Origin: JABCPH02 sp963524305
GTDB taxonomy: Bacteria; Fusobacteriota; Fusobacteriia; Fusobacteriales; Leptotrichiaceae
Assembly: GCA_963524305.1 (NCBI GenBank)
Contig: CAURGH010000023.1
Span: 1 to 29,574, forward strand
Direction of reading: 5' to 3'
DNA: 29,574 bases
Of this stretch, positions 8,956-16,472 are shown one piece after another. The notes below the pieces were generated by a model. The model had not been told where the DNA came from, ran no database searches, and worked only from the letters and a program-made list of their open reading frames with translations. Within the stretch, counting starts at the first letter, position 1; every line of letters starts with the position of its first letter. Both the position numbers and the translations under genes were made by a program.

Positions 8956-10479
8956 ATGGAAAATATGTATGAGGGTAAAAATATTAAGATAATTATTGAT
9001 GGGAAGAAAATAGAGGATATTATTATTAAAAAATTTGTTTTGAATGAAGAGATTAACGATCATAAGAAATTGAAGGTGGAGTTTGAAACGGAGGATGCAG
9101 AAAAGAAAAAATTAGAAGAAATTATAAAAAAGGAAGATGTGAAACTTCAGATTGAGTTGGAAAACAGTCAGCTTACAAAAAAGATTTTTAAAGGAGTAAT
9201 CGATTATTTTGAAATTTTAGATTATGGAAGTGAAGGTTGTAAAATTTTGATAAAAGCGTTTTCAGAAAGTATATTTTTTGATAGAAAATTGGAGAAGAGA
9301 TATAGAGTTTTTCAGGATAAAAACTGGACATATGCAAATATTATTGGAGAAATTAATAAAGAATATAAAGAGAAAAATTTAGAAATAAAATTTTCTGAAA
9401 TTGCGAACACACAGATTGGAAAAATAATAGTTCAATATGATGAAACTGATTGGGAATTTTTGGTTAGGATTGCATCACATTTAGGGGCCTGTTTGTTTGT
9501 GACAGAGCAAGAAATTATTACATTTGGACGGATTGAAGTGGGAAATTCTAAAAAAGAAAATCGGTTTTTCAGTAATTATTCAGCAGTGCGAGATTATATG
9601 AATTTATATTATAAAATTTACTCGAATAATGTTATTAGTATTGGTGATGAAATCAGTTTGAGCTATGAATTGAATGATGATGAGAAGGAAAATGGGGATA
9701 ATATTTCTAAAAATGTAAAAAAAGAAAATTCCCAAAACAGTTTTACAGTTATAAAATCTAATATATTTTTAAAAAATTATATTTTGAAAAGTGAATTTTT
9801 AGCTACAAATATTAATGAGTACAAATCCCCGATAATTTTTAATTCTGAAATTAAAGGAAGTAGAATAGAGGCCCGGGTTGAGAAGGTTTTCTCAGAAAAT
9901 GGAATTGCAAAAATGAATGTTTTGTTTTATGAAGGATTGAATAAAATAGTGGCTAGTAAATTGGGAAATAAAAAGAGCAAGGCATATAAAGATTATGGAA
10001 TTGAGCGATATCCATTAAGCTATCAGACTTTTTATTCACAAACAAATACTGGATTTTTCTGTACACCTGAAGTTAATGACATGGTTGAAGTATATTTTTC
10101 TAATGAAGACGAGCAATTTGCCAAAGTTTCATGGTCGATAAATAATGAAGGAAATGGAAGATTCAGTAATTATGAGAAAAGGAATTTTCATATAAATGGT
10201 AGCGATTTTAATTTTAAAGTGGAAAAAGATTCAGTAACAGTAAATATTGCGAACGGTTATACTCGAAATTCTAAAACTAGTACGAAAACCGCAGAAAATA
10301 TTGTGAGTAAAAGCGAGAAAAATACTGTCATTGTATCAGATGATTATATTGGTCTTGAATCAATAGGAGAAATGTCAATTTATGGAAGTGATATAAATTT
10401 GATTGGAAAAGAGAAAGATATTAGGATAGAGACACCGAGTGAAATTAGGATTAAGGGAAGAAAAGTGCATAATAACTAG
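8956..10479 (+). CDS. VgrG / phage gpD-like spike protein
   Basis: 507 residues from the ATG at 8956; upstream in-frame GTG 8944 and TTG 8947 sit on or against the Shine-Dalgarno AAAGTGGGG. Residues about 8-200 resemble the phage late-control gene D/VgrG fold, best seen at VQYDETDWEFLVRIASHLG (159-177), the hallmark strand-helix of this family. Residues about 300-410 resemble the OB-fold/gp5 region: IEARVEKVF, then YPLSYQTFYSQTNTGFFCTP, VNDMVEVYF and SINNEGNGRF. The C-terminal 75 residues (LESIGEMSIYGSDINLIG, ETPSEIRIKG) look like short beta-helix rungs of a spike. In contractile systems the trimer tips the tube and carries effectors. No PAAR protein, effector or immunity gene follows; the next gene has its own promoter. 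Confidence 0.8.
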   Translation: MENMYEGKNIKIIIDGKKIEDIIIKKFVLNEEINDHKKLKVEFETEDAEKKKLEEIIKKEDVKLQIELENSQLTKKIFKGVIDYFEILDYGSEGCKILIKAFSESIFFDRKLEKRYRVFQDKNWTYANIIGEINKEYKEKNLEIKFSEIANTQIGKIIVQYDETDWEFLVRIASHLGACLFVTEQEIITFGRIEVGNSKKENRFFSNYSAVRDYMNLYYKIYSNNVISIGDEISLSYELNDDEKENGDNISKNVKKENSQNSFTVIKSNIFLKNYILKSEFLATNINEYKSPIIFNSEIKGSRIEARVEKVFSENGIAKMNVLFYEGLNKIVASKLGNKKSKAYKDYGIERYPLSYQTFYSQTNTGFFCTPEVNDMVEVYFSNEDEQFAKVSWSINNEGNGRFSNYEKRNFHINGSDFNFKVEKDSVTVNIANGYTRNSKTSTKTAENIVSKSEKNTVIVSDDYIGLESIGEMSIYGSDINLIGKEKDIRIETPSEIRIKGRKVHNN

Positions 10480-10498
10480 ACACAGAAATAAAGATTTC

Positions 10499-10527
10499 TT
10501 GACTTTTATAATAATTTTATTTATAAT
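10499..10527 (+). promoter_or_regulatory. Strong sigma70-type promoter for the DJ-1/PfpI gene
   Basis: TTGACT (10499-10504), a 17-bp spacer and TATAAT (10522-10527), 33 bp before the start codon. It begins 20 bp after the VgrG stop, so the DJ-1 gene is probably a separate unit. Confidence 0.75.
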
Positions 10528-10560
10528 ACTTATTAAAATTTAATAAGAAAGGGTGATAAA

Positions 10561-11172
10561 ATGAAAAATATAGTTTTTGTGATTTTAGATGAATTTGCAG
10601 ATTGGGAAGCAGCTTTTTTATCTTCAGCATTGAATGATAAGAATATAACAAAAAATTATATAACTAATTTTGCTTCAATTGATAAAAATTTAAAAAAGTC
10701 AATGGGAAATTTAAAAGTGTTACCTGATTTGACATTGAAAGAGATTGATGAAAATGATGTAGATGGATTAGTTTTAATTGGTGGGAGAACTTGGAGAAGT
10801 CAAATTGAAGAAACAAATACTAAGATTGTTGAGCTTGTGAAAAAATTTAAAAATAATCCTAATAAAGTTGTAGGTGCTATTTGTGATGCTGCATATTTTC
10901 TTGCGACAAATGGATTATTGAATGATCGAAAACATACAGTAAATAGCTTTGATGAAATAAAAGATAATTCTAATTATACGAATTCTAAAAATTTTGTGGA
11001 GATGGAGTCAGTGATTGATGGAAACTTGGTAACTGCGAAAGGGGATAGTCCTGTACATTTTGCAAAAAATGTGATGATGGCATTAGGTGATATTCCTGAA
11101 AAAAATGTAAATTTATTTTTTGATATTTATACAATTGGATTTGTTAAAGCATTTGAAAAATTTTTAAAATAA
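10561..11172 (+). CDS. DJ-1/PfpI family (class I glutamine amidotransferase-like) protein
   Basis: 203 residues, cytosolic alpha/beta fold. The N-terminal strand MKNIVFVILDEFADWE supplies the conserved acidic residue near position 11-16. GLVLIGGRTW (69-78) is the glycine-rich loop, and GAICDAAYFLA (105-115) is the nucleophile elbow with Cys108. HTVNSF (125-130) and VTAKGDSPVHFA (157-168) match the late conserved strands. The family includes deglycases, chaperones, proteases and isonitrile hydratases; the activity here cannot be assigned. The start follows AAAGGGTG. The gene converges on the GntR gene and shares its terminator. Confidence 0.85.
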   Translation: MKNIVFVILDEFADWEAAFLSSALNDKNITKNYITNFASIDKNLKKSMGNLKVLPDLTLKEIDENDVDGLVLIGGRTWRSQIEETNTKIVELVKKFKNNPNKVVGAICDAAYFLATNGLLNDRKHTVNSFDEIKDNSNYTNSKNFVEMESVIDGNLVTAKGDSPVHFAKNVMMALGDIPEKNVNLFFDIYTIGFVKAFEKFLK

Positions 11173-11190
11173 TAGAAAAGAATAAAAGAA

Positions 11191-11228
11191 AAAGAGGTTG
11201 CTTCAAAAATGATATAACCTCTTTTTTT
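11191..11228. terminator. Bidirectional terminator between convergent genes
   Basis: AAAGAGGTT (11191-11199) pairs with AACCTCTTT (11216-11224). It is followed by Ts on the plus strand and preceded by As that give a T-tract on the minus strand. It lies between the convergent DJ-1 and GntR genes and can serve both. Confidence 0.85.
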
Positions 11229-11238
11229 GAATAAAAAA

Positions 11239-11967
11239 TTACCTTTTTGCAATAGCGGTAAAAGTAAATTTCTCAGGATGATGGATTATTGTTTCATACT
11301 GAAAAAGAGTTCCGTTTGATAAATAGGCATGAGTTTCAATGACAACAACCATATTTATATCTTTCAATTTAAAATATTTTTGTTCTTCAGAAGTAATTTT
11401 TCTAAATTTTATTTCTCTACGAGAGTAGGCAATTTTTAATTTTAAGTCTTTTTCTAAATATTCGTAAATAGAATTTTTTGCGATTTCCTCATTTAGAAAT
11501 GGAACAATTCTTCTATCAAAAAAGGAAGTAGAATAATTCAGTACTTCACCATTTAATGAAGTGGTTCTAACAACTTTGTAAAAATCAGCATTTTCAGAAA
11601 CTTGGAATTTATCCATGAGTTCCTTTACCCCTTGTACAATATAAAGGCTTATTAATTCTTTTTCAAGATGAATATTTTGAATTTTATTAAGTTCTTGTGT
11701 AGTTTGAATAGAAGTCAAAGAAATATTTTCTAAATTTTTTTTCTCCAAAATAATTGACTTTTTTCCTTTTACTTTTTGAATGTGCCCCTCTGTTTCTAAC
11801 ATTGAAAGAGCTTTTCTCACGGTAAGTTTTGAAAAATTATACTCTTCTGCCAAATCATCTTCTTTTTTTAAAAAATCACCAGGTTTAAGCTCTCCATTTT
11901 TTATTTTTTCTTTTATATCTTGATAAACTTTTTCATATTTTTTCATTCGTTTATATAAACCTTTCAT
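11239..11967 (-). CDS. GntR/HutC-family transcriptional regulator with UTRA domain
   Basis: 242 residues. The N-terminal winged helix-turn-helix (about 10-75) has YQDIKEKIKNGELKPGDFL, then LTVRKALSMLETEGHIQKVKG, the GntR signature. The rest (about 95-240) is a UTRA effector domain: YKVVRTTSLNGEVLNYSTSF, IYEYLEKDLKLKIAYSRREI and the closing strand FQYETIIHHPEKFTFTA. UTRA regulators bind small ligands, often phosphosugars, and usually repress adjacent transport or catabolic genes. Divergent placement from malH suggests it controls alpha-glucoside use. Start uncertain: an in-frame ATG at 11946 is also possible. The palindrome GTTTATATAAAC lies between the two candidate starts. Confidence 0.9.
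   Translation of the reverse strand: MKGLYKRMKKYEKVYQDIKEKIKNGELKPGDFLKKEDDLAEEYNFSKLTVRKALSMLETEGHIQKVKGKKSIILEKKNLENISLTSIQTTQELNKIQNIHLEKELISLYIVQGVKELMDKFQVSENADFYKVVRTTSLNGEVLNYSTSFFDRRIVPFLNEEIAKNSIYEYLEKDLKLKIAYSRREIKFRKITSEEQKYFKLKDINMVVVIETHAYLSNGTLFQYETIIHHPEKFTFTAIAKR
11949..11960. promoter_or_regulatory. Palindrome sharing the core of the malH operator candidate
   Basis: GTTTATATAAAC is a perfect 12-nt palindrome at the 5' end of the regulator gene. It shares TTTATATAAA with the longer palindrome at 12144-12159. An autoregulatory site is possible, but AT-rich palindromes also arise by chance. Confidence 0.35.
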
Positions 11968-12033
11968 AGAATTATTATTTCACTCAAATTTTTAAATATT
12001 AAATAATTAAATTTAATAAAGATAAATAAATTG

Positions 12034-12055
12034 AGTAAAATAGATAAATTTTACT
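12034..12055. promoter_or_regulatory. Inverted repeat in the GntR gene leader
   Basis: AGTAAAAT (12034-12041) and ATTTTACT (12048-12055) are perfect 8-bp arms around a 6-nt spacer. They lie between the minus-strand promoter and the GntR start. This could be an operator or an RNA hairpin. Confidence 0.4.
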
Positions 12056-12072
12056 AAATCAAATATAATTTT

Positions 12073-12101
12073 ATTATACAATAAATTACATAAAATATCA
12101 A
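12073..12101 (-). promoter_or_regulatory. Promoter of the GntR regulator
   Basis: On the minus strand TTGATA (12101-12096), a 17-bp spacer and a perfect TATAAT (12078-12073). This gives a leader of about 100 nt before the GntR start. Confidence 0.6.
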
Positions 12102-12143
12102 CTCATATCAAAAGGTATATATATAAATAAAAAAAAATAAAAA

Positions 12144-12159
12144 AGATTTATATAAATCT
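12144..12159. promoter_or_regulatory. Candidate operator palindrome abutting the malH -35 box
   Basis: AGATTTATATAAATCT is a perfect 16-nt palindrome ending one base before the malH -35 element. Its position suits binding by the divergent GntR regulator. The assignment is inference. Confidence 0.5.
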
Positions 12160-12160
12160 A

Positions 12161-12188
12161 TTGACTTTTAAAAAAATAATGTTATAAT
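12161..12188 (+). promoter_or_regulatory. malH promoter
   Basis: TTGACT (12161-12166), a 16-bp spacer and TATAAT (12183-12188), 60 bp before the start codon. Confidence 0.75.
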
Positions 12189-12248
12189 AATTAATGAAAT
12201 AAGAAAGCAAAAAATATATAACTAATAAATTATAGGAGATGATTATTT

Positions 12249-13571
12249 ATGAAAAAATTTTCAATCGTAGTAGCTGGTGGAGGAAGTACATTTACTCCAG
12301 GGATTGTTTTGATGTTGTTAGAAAACTTGGATAAATTTCCGATTAGACAGATTAAATTTTATGATAATGACGCTGAAAGACAAGAAGTTATTGCAAAAGC
12401 GTGTGACATTATAATAAAAGAAAAAGCACCTGATATTAACTTTGTTTATACAACTGATCCCGAAACAGCGTTTACAGATGTTGATTTTGTTATGGCACAT
12501 ATAAGAGTTGGAAAATATGCAATGCGTGAAAAAGATGAAAAAATACCTTTAAAACATGGAGTATTAGGACAAGAAACTTGCGGACCAGGAGGAATTGCTT
12601 ATGGAATGCGTTCAATTGGTGGAGTTATCGAATTAGTCGACTTTATGGAAAAATATTCACCAAATGCTTGGATGTTGAACTACTCAAATCCTGCGGCAAT
12701 TGTAGCAGAAGCAACTAGAAGATTACGTCCAAACTCTAAAATATTGAATATTTGCGATATGCCAATTGGAATTGAAATAAGAATGGCTGAAATGCTTGGA
12801 TTGAAATCAAGAAAAGATATGGTTATTAGATACTTTGGATTGAATCACTTTGGTTGGTGGACAGACATTAGAGATAAACATGGAAAAGACTTAATGCCTG
12901 AATTAAAAGAAAAAGTTGCAAAAATAGGGTATAATGTAGAAATTGAAGGAGAAAATACTGAAGCAAGCTGGAATGATACATTTACAAAAGCAAAAGATGT
13001 ATTTGCAATTGATCCTACAACAATGCCTAACACTTACTTAAAATACTATTTTTTCCCAGATTATGTAGTAGAACACTCAGATCCTAATCATACAAGAGCG
13101 AATGAAGTAATGGAAGGAAGAGAAAAATTCGTGTTTGGTGAATGTAGAGCAATCGCTGAAAAAGGAACTGCAAAAGATAGTAAACTTCATGTAGACGATC
13201 ATGCTTCATACATAGTTGACTTGGCAAGAGCAATTGCTTATGATACAAAAGAAAGAATGCTGTTAATCGTAGAAAACGATGGAGCATTATCAAACTTTGA
13301 TCCAACTGCAATGGTTGAAGTACCTTGTTTAGTAGGTTCAAATGGGCCTGAAAAAATTGTTCAAGGTAAAATTCCTCAATTCCAAAAAGGTTTAATGGAA
13401 CAACAAGTTTCTGTTGAAAAATTGACAGTAGAAGCATGGATCGAAGGTTCATACCAAAAATTATGGCAGGCAATTACATTGTCAAGAACTGTGCCAAGTG
13501 CAAAAGTTGCGAAAGCTATTTTAGATGATTTAATTGAAGCAAATAAAGACTTCTGGCCAGTATTAAAATAG
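12249..13571 (+). CDS. malH: 6-phospho-alpha-glucosidase, glycoside hydrolase family 4
   Basis: 440 residues, the usual GH4 length. The enzyme hydrolyses 6'-phosphorylated alpha-glucosides (maltose 6-phosphate and sucrose-isomer phosphates) delivered by a PTS, giving glucose 6-phosphate and a second sugar. GH4 enzymes use NAD+ and a divalent metal in an oxidation-elimination mechanism. Visible: the dinucleotide-binding loop GGGSTFTPG (10-18), acidic strand end FYDND, LNYSNPAA (143-150), the CDMP motif (169-172) with Cys169, and GLNHFGWW with His200; these Cys and His residues are the expected metal ligands. It matches my memory of Fusobacterium mortiferum MalH and Leptotrichia PagL along its whole length. 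The start follows AGGAGAT. No PTS permease gene lies beside it. The divergent GntR regulator probably controls it. Confidence 0.95.
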   Translation: MKKFSIVVAGGGSTFTPGIVLMLLENLDKFPIRQIKFYDNDAERQEVIAKACDIIIKEKAPDINFVYTTDPETAFTDVDFVMAHIRVGKYAMREKDEKIPLKHGVLGQETCGPGGIAYGMRSIGGVIELVDFMEKYSPNAWMLNYSNPAAIVAEATRRLRPNSKILNICDMPIGIEIRMAEMLGLKSRKDMVIRYFGLNHFGWWTDIRDKHGKDLMPELKEKVAKIGYNVEIEGENTEASWNDTFTKAKDVFAIDPTTMPNTYLKYYFFPDYVVEHSDPNHTRANEVMEGREKFVFGECRAIAEKGTAKDSKLHVDDHASYIVDLARAIAYDTKERMLLIVENDGALSNFDPTAMVEVPCLVGSNGPEKIVQGKIPQFQKGLMEQQVSVEKLTVEAWIEGSYQKLWQAITLSRTVPSAKVAKAILDDLIEANKDFWPVLK

Positions 13572-13613
13572 ATTACATTTGAATAATTTAAAATAAAAAT
13601 AAATTTTTAGTGC

Positions 13614-13642
13614 TTGAAATATTATTTAATTTATAATATAAT
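13614..13642 (+). promoter_or_regulatory. Promoter of the alpha-glucosidase gene
   Basis: TTGAAA (13614-13619), a 17-bp spacer and TATAAT (13637-13642). Transcription from here would include the hairpin at 13700-13733 in an untranslated leader of about 180 nt. Confidence 0.6.
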
Positions 13643-13699
13643 AATCTTAAAAAAAGAAAACCAACTGTTTCGTTTGGAAATAAAAAATTTGCAGAAGGA

Positions 13700-13733
13700 A
13701 AGGCTCTATTCTTTATTGAATGGAGTCTTTTTT
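13700..13733 (+). terminator. Terminator-like hairpin in the alpha-glucosidase leader (possible attenuator)
   Basis: AAGGCTCTATTC (13700-13711) pairs over 12 positions, with two G-U pairs, with GAATGGAGTCTT (13718-13729) around a 6-nt loop; Ts run to 13733. It may simply terminate malH. Because a good promoter lies between malH and the hairpin, it may instead act as a leader attenuator. A second small hairpin (GTTAGT/ACTAAC, 13752-13771) follows. Confidence 0.7.
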
Positions 13734-13831
13734 AATGATATAATTTCTAATGTTAGTTCTGCAAGACTAACAAACAAATGGGACAGTTGGGAAGTGGTAA
13801 AAATGACTTTATTGAATATGAAGGAGAAAAA

Positions 13832-15574
13832 ATGGATACAAAAAAGTTAGATAAGAAATGGTGGAAAAAAGAAGTTGGATATCAAATTTATCCAAGAAGT
13901 TTTTATGATAGTAATAATGATGGAATTGGAGATTTGAATGGAATTACAGAGAAATTAGATTATTTGAAGGATTTAGGAATAACACTTATTTGGGTTTGTC
14001 CAATTTTTAAGTCACCAATGGATGACAATGGATACGACATTTCAGATTATTATGATGTGAATCCTGAATTTGGGACAAGGGAAGATTTAGAAAAATTGAT
14101 TGCAGAGGCCGAAAAAAGAGGGATAAAAGTAATTTTAGATTTGGTAATTAATCACACTTCTGATGAGCACGAGTGGTTTTTAGAAGCATTGAAAAATCCT
14201 GAAAGTAAGTATAGAAATTACTATATTTTCAAAAGAGGAGAAAATGGGTTGCCACCAACAAACTGGAGATCGCATTTTGGAGGTTCAGCCTGGGAAAAAG
14301 TTGAAGGGGAAGCTGATGAAGATGGAAATGAAATGTATTATCTGCATTTATTTACAAAAAAACAGCCTGACTTAAACTGGGAAAATCCTGAAGTTAGGGA
14401 AGAACTTTATAAAATGGTAAATTACTGGCTGGAAAAAGGAATTGCTGGATTTAGGGTAGATGCAATAAATTCAATAAAAAAAGATGAAGATTATTTAAAT
14501 TTACCAGTTGATGGGGCAGACGGTCTTGCTCATAATGTAAAGTATACATTAAATCAGCCTGGAATTGAAGAATTTTTAAGTGAGTTGGCAAAGAAAACAT
14601 TTAAAAAATATAACTGTATGACTGTTGCAGAAACTCCAATGCTTGAATATGAAAGATATAATGATTTTATTGGGGCAGACGGATTTTTTTCAATGATTTT
14701 TGACTTCAGCTATGCAGATTTGGATATGACAAAGGGTGGATTTTACTATTCATTGAGGGATATTCCAACAATAGAGCTTAGGGATGCTATTTTTGAAAGT
14801 CAGCTGACTCAGCAGAAATACGGATGGGGAGCACCATTTTTAGAAAATCATGATTTGCCAAGAAGTCTGAATAAATTTTTTGGAGAAAAGGCAAATGAAA
14901 CAAATGCTAAACTACTTGGAAATGTATTTTTCTTCCTACGTGGAACACCTTTCATTTATCAAGGGCAGGAAATTGGAATGGATAATTTTGTAAGAAAAGA
15001 TATTTCAGAATTTGATGATATTGCTAGCAAAGACCAATATCAACGGGCTTTAGGAGAAGGATTTTCATCTGAAGAAGCATTGTATTTTGTAAATAAGCGA
15101 AGCCGTGACAATTCAAGAACGCCTATGCAATGGGATGAAGGTAAAAATGCTGGTTTTTCAAAAGATGAAAATATAAAATCATGGATAAAATTGACAGGAA
15201 GTCAAGCTATAACAAATGTAAAAAAACAATTAAGTAATGAAAACTCAATTTTTAATCATTACAAAAAAATGATTAATTTACGGCAAAATGGAAAATATTC
15301 AGATTGCTTGACTTTTGGTGATTTCATTCCTGTTCCATTGGAGAATAAAAAAATTATTGCTTATGTGAGAAAATATGAAAGTCAAAAAGTTCTTTGTATC
15401 AGCAATTTTTCTGAAAAAAGACAGGAAATTAAATTAAGTGAAATTGCGAAAGTCCTTGGAGAGAAAGAAATTAGAGTTGGAGAGATTTTGATTAATAATT
15501 TTGATGGGTTTGAAAAAGATGGAGAGAAAGTTGCTTTTGAAGGGTTTCAAAGTTTGTTAATTGAGATTTTATAA
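13832..15574 (+). CDS. Alpha-glucosidase, glycoside hydrolase family 13 (oligo-1,6-glucosidase type)
   Basis: 580 residues, cytosolic. (beta/alpha)8 barrel with all four GH13 regions: LDLVINH (102-108), GFRVDAIN (206-213) with nucleophile Asp210, TVAETP (264-269) with acid/base Glu267, and LENHDLPR (337-344) with Asp341. The opening YQIYPRSFYDSNNDGIGDLNG is the signature of the alpha-glucosidase/dextran glucosidase/trehalose-6-phosphate hydrolase group. The Ala after the nucleophile (VDAIN) is typical of alpha-1,4-acting members, whereas alpha-1,6 enzymes usually have Val, so a maltase-like preference is inferred. The ATG at 13832 follows AAGGAGA; an in-frame ATG at 13778 has no ribosome site. 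Trehalose-6-phosphate hydrolase is the main alternative. Confidence 0.9.
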   Translation: MDTKKLDKKWWKKEVGYQIYPRSFYDSNNDGIGDLNGITEKLDYLKDLGITLIWVCPIFKSPMDDNGYDISDYYDVNPEFGTREDLEKLIAEAEKRGIKVILDLVINHTSDEHEWFLEALKNPESKYRNYYIFKRGENGLPPTNWRSHFGGSAWEKVEGEADEDGNEMYYLHLFTKKQPDLNWENPEVREELYKMVNYWLEKGIAGFRVDAINSIKKDEDYLNLPVDGADGLAHNVKYTLNQPGIEEFLSELAKKTFKKYNCMTVAETPMLEYERYNDFIGADGFFSMIFDFSYADLDMTKGGFYYSLRDIPTIELRDAIFESQLTQQKYGWGAPFLENHDLPRSLNKFFGEKANETNAKLLGNVFFFLRGTPFIYQGQEIGMDNFVRKDISEFDDIASKDQYQRALGEGFSSEEALYFVNKRSRDNSRTPMQWDEGKNAGFSKDENIKSWIKLTGSQAITNVKKQLSNENSIFNHYKKMINLRQNGKYSDCLTFGDFIPVPLENKKIIAYVRKYESQKVLCISNFSEKRQEIKLSEIAKVLGEKEIRVGEILINNFDGFEKDGEKVAFEGFQSLLIEIL

Positions 15575-15583
15575 AAAATATGG

Positions 15584-15628
15584 ACTGCACCTAAAAAATT
15601 ATTTGTAATTTAGAAGGTGTAGTTTTTT
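15584..15628 (+). terminator. Rho-independent terminator after the alpha-glucosidase
   Basis: ACTGCACCT (15584-15592) pairs with AGGTGTAGT (15615-15623) over nine positions including one G-U, followed by a T-run to 15628. Confidence 0.8.
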
Positions 15629-15799
15629 GCATCTTAAAAGGAAATTGTTACTATTATAATTTTGGTTATTGAAATAAGTTTTTTTTAATTAAAATATAAT
15701 TTAAATCAAATCTTGAGGTGGTCTAATATAATAGATTTAGTTTTTATACTAGTTAGTTACAAATAATTATTAAATTAAAATTTTAAGGAGGAATTAAAA

Positions 15800-16162
15800 A
15801 TGAAAAAATTTTTACTATTAATGACTTTTTTTACTTCTATGGTAGCTTATGCAAGAGCTGGGGAAGTGGGGACTAAAACATTTGAAAATGTTACAGGTTA
15901 TTGTGAAAATGGTAAATTAACAAGTTATAAACCGACAATTGCAGGTAGTAAGCGTTTTTATATAAGAATGATATATCCATTATGTAGAATAGATGGTTTA
16001 AGATATAGAAATATAAAATTTTCGTATGTTACTAATGGAGAGTTTCATAATAAAAAGGAACTTAATGACGCTATAAATTATTTAAAAAATATAAACCTGG
16101 ATGGATATAATATTGATATTAATTATGATAATAGAACAATATATACAAGATTAGATTATTAA
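15800..16162 (+). CDS. Small secreted protein of unknown function
   Basis: 120 residues. MKKFLLLMTFFTSMVAYARA is a clear Sec signal peptide with likely cleavage after AYA or ARA (17-20) and no lipobox, so the mature protein of about 100 residues is periplasmic or exported. It has two cysteines (Cys35 and Cys62) able to form one disulfide, and a Tyr/Asn/Arg-rich strand-like body (RIDGLRYRNIKFSYVTNG, YNIDINYDNRTIYTRLDY). I do not recognise the family. The start follows a strong AAGGAGG. It stands alone, between the alpha-glucosidase terminator and a mobile-element-like repeat; no convincing promoter pair was seen in the 170 bp upstream. Confidence 0.75.
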   Translation: MKKFLLLMTFFTSMVAYARAGEVGTKTFENVTGYCENGKLTSYKPTIAGSKRFYIRMIYPLCRIDGLRYRNIKFSYVTNGEFHNKKELNDAINYLKNINLDGYNIDINYDNRTIYTRLDY

Positions 16163-16200
16163 CAAAAAATTGATGATTAATTTTTTGATCATAGAAACTA

Positions 16201-16291
16201 GAGTGTGTTTATAATTTTGTATAAAGTAGTAAATAAATCTAGTAAATTCAATACTTTGTTGTTCTATTTACATAAAAATTTATACACACTC
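16201..16291. mobile_element. MITE-like or IS-end remnant with imperfect terminal inverted repeats
   Basis: A 91-bp element begins GAGTGTGT and ends ACACACTC. Beyond the perfect 8 bp, the two ends remain similar with small gaps for about 25 bp (TTATAATTTTGTATAAAGTAG against ATAAATTTTTATGTAAATAG). No coding capacity and no clear target-site duplication. Ends with a GAGTGTGT-like start recall IS256-type elements, but this is not verified. The flanking stretch 16292-16385 has no recognisable gene. Confidence 0.45.
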
Positions 16292-16385
16292 AAAAAGCAA
16301 AAATATTTTATTATGTTATTTGATGGCTGCTCCTATATTTTTTACTTTGTCTCCTAAAGTATCTTACTTTGCTATTTTATTTGAA

Positions 16386-16472
16386 TTATAGTATAACTTT
16401 TAACTTCATCAAGTTATGTAGTTTATTCAGTTGTTTTTCTGCTTTTTCTCTGATAATGACTTTATATTTCAT
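16386..16472 (-). pseudogene. Truncated RelE-type toxin remnant
   Basis: A 28-residue reading frame, MKYKVIIREKAEKQLNKLHN then seven more residues and TAA, starts inside the last codons of the antitoxin gene. The ATG (16472-16470) overlaps the antitoxin stop, as in intact RelBE pairs. MKYKVIIREKAEKQLNKL is the typical first strand and helix of RelE/ParE toxins, which normally run to 85-95 residues. The fold core and catalytic or C-terminal residues are missing, so it should be inactive. Confidence 0.65.

Noticed and set aside
13614..13850. Open frame of 78 codons before the alpha-glucosidase
   Set aside because: It covers the promoter and terminator hairpin, has no ribosome site and its product resembles nothing.
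15629..15799. Promoter boxes before the small secreted protein
   Set aside because: TATAAT-like hexamers exist at 15695 and 15727 but none has a -35 match at acceptable spacing.
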